A stretch of 10,265 bases of DNA. Source: Baffinella frigidus. Its lineage: Eukaryota; Cryptophyceae; Cryptomonadales; Baffinellaceae. Positions 10,211 through 10,265 of the stretch are shown piece after piece. Within the stretch, counting starts at the first letter, position 1. Every line of letters begins with the position of its first letter. The position numbers and the translations under genes are program-made. The stretch is taken from contig MU646799.1 of the NCBI GenBank assembly GCA_026770585.1, positions 141,301-151,565 of the forward strand, given 5' to 3'. The notes beneath the pieces were generated by a model. The model saw only the letters and a program-made list of their open reading frames with translations, searched no databases and was not told where the DNA came from.

Positions 10211-10212
<2 letters not shown>
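10081..10212. repeat. ACTAGT/TAGTGCACTAGCTACTACTAGT repeats
   Basis: CACTAGCTACTACTAGT occurs twice (10101-10117, 10124-10140), with inverted versions (ACTACTAGTAGTAAAGTGCA) on the other side of an ATATAC tract, so the whole can fold into a long stem. It is the intron directly upstream of exon 1. Confidence 0.85.

Positions 10213-10265
<53 letters not shown>
10213..10265. repeat. (AT)n microsatellite
   Basis: An uninterrupted AT dinucleotide run to the window edge, a likely assembly break point. Confidence 0.97.

Noticed and set aside
1-10265. tRNA, rRNA or spliceosomal RNA genes
   Set aside because: No cloverleaf with a TTCGANTC-like T arm and A/B boxes, and no rRNA stretch, was recognised on either strand.

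Overview
This is eukaryotic, intron-rich DNA from an organism with the Arabidopsis-type telomere heptamer TTTAGGG. That repeat type is found in land plants, most green algae and some alveolates. A green alga with a repeat-bloated genome is my best guess; it is inference only, and I cannot name the species. There is no sign of a bacterial, organellar or viral genome: no long ORF, no ribosome-binding sites, and GT-AG splice signals throughout.

The only recognisable gene runs on the minus strand across nearly the whole window and leaves it at both ends. Its exons are 48-114 bases long and, down to exon 7, all introns are phase 0. Read in order from base 10070 down to about 2628, the intact exons give about 225 residues of a molybdopterin-binding-like (MoCF_biosynth) domain of the eukaryotic FAD synthase (FLAD1) or CinA-related type. 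The family landmarks appear in the right order: [33 protein letters not shown] and VTLESKDG. The N-terminal GDE-containing exon would lie above 10265. Any C-terminal PAPS-reductase-like FMN adenylyltransferase domain would lie below base 1.

The striking feature is what surrounds the exons. Nearly every intact exon has one to five truncated or frameshifted copies of itself in the flanking introns. Almost all obey a polarity rule: copies on the gene's upstream side keep the splice acceptor and the exon's 5' part, while copies on the downstream side keep the exon's 3' part and the splice donor. This is what repeated local tandem duplication with one breakpoint inside the exon would leave, provided selection keeps one copy intact.

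The introns are otherwise filled with telomere-like heptamers (TTTAGGG and the variants TTTCGGG, TTTATGG, TTTGGGG, TGTAGGG and TTTAGTG). Almost all are G-rich on the plus strand, so CCCTAAA-like in the gene's RNA, and they often abut splice sites. About ten short terminal-inverted-repeat (MITE-like) or hairpin elements and several minisatellites fill the rest.

Layout by position: 1-117 purine microsatellite; 118-1130 GC-rich dispersed repeats and two related hairpin elements, no gene seen; 1220-1405 a TIR element; 1463-1574 the best telomere-like array; 1580-2303 exon 9 with its echoes and a tandem segment; 2310-3162 variant telomere arrays around exon 8; 3171-4369 the exon 7 cluster with repeats; 4433-5530 the exon 6 cluster; 5553-6450 hairpin elements and minisatellites; 6270-7239 the exon 5 cluster; 7535-8177 the exon 4 cluster; 8236-8844 three inverted-repeat elements; 8849-9032 exon 3 and an echo; 9144-9854 the exon 2 cluster; 9984-10070 exon 1; 10090-10265 ACTAGT repeats and an (AT)n tract.
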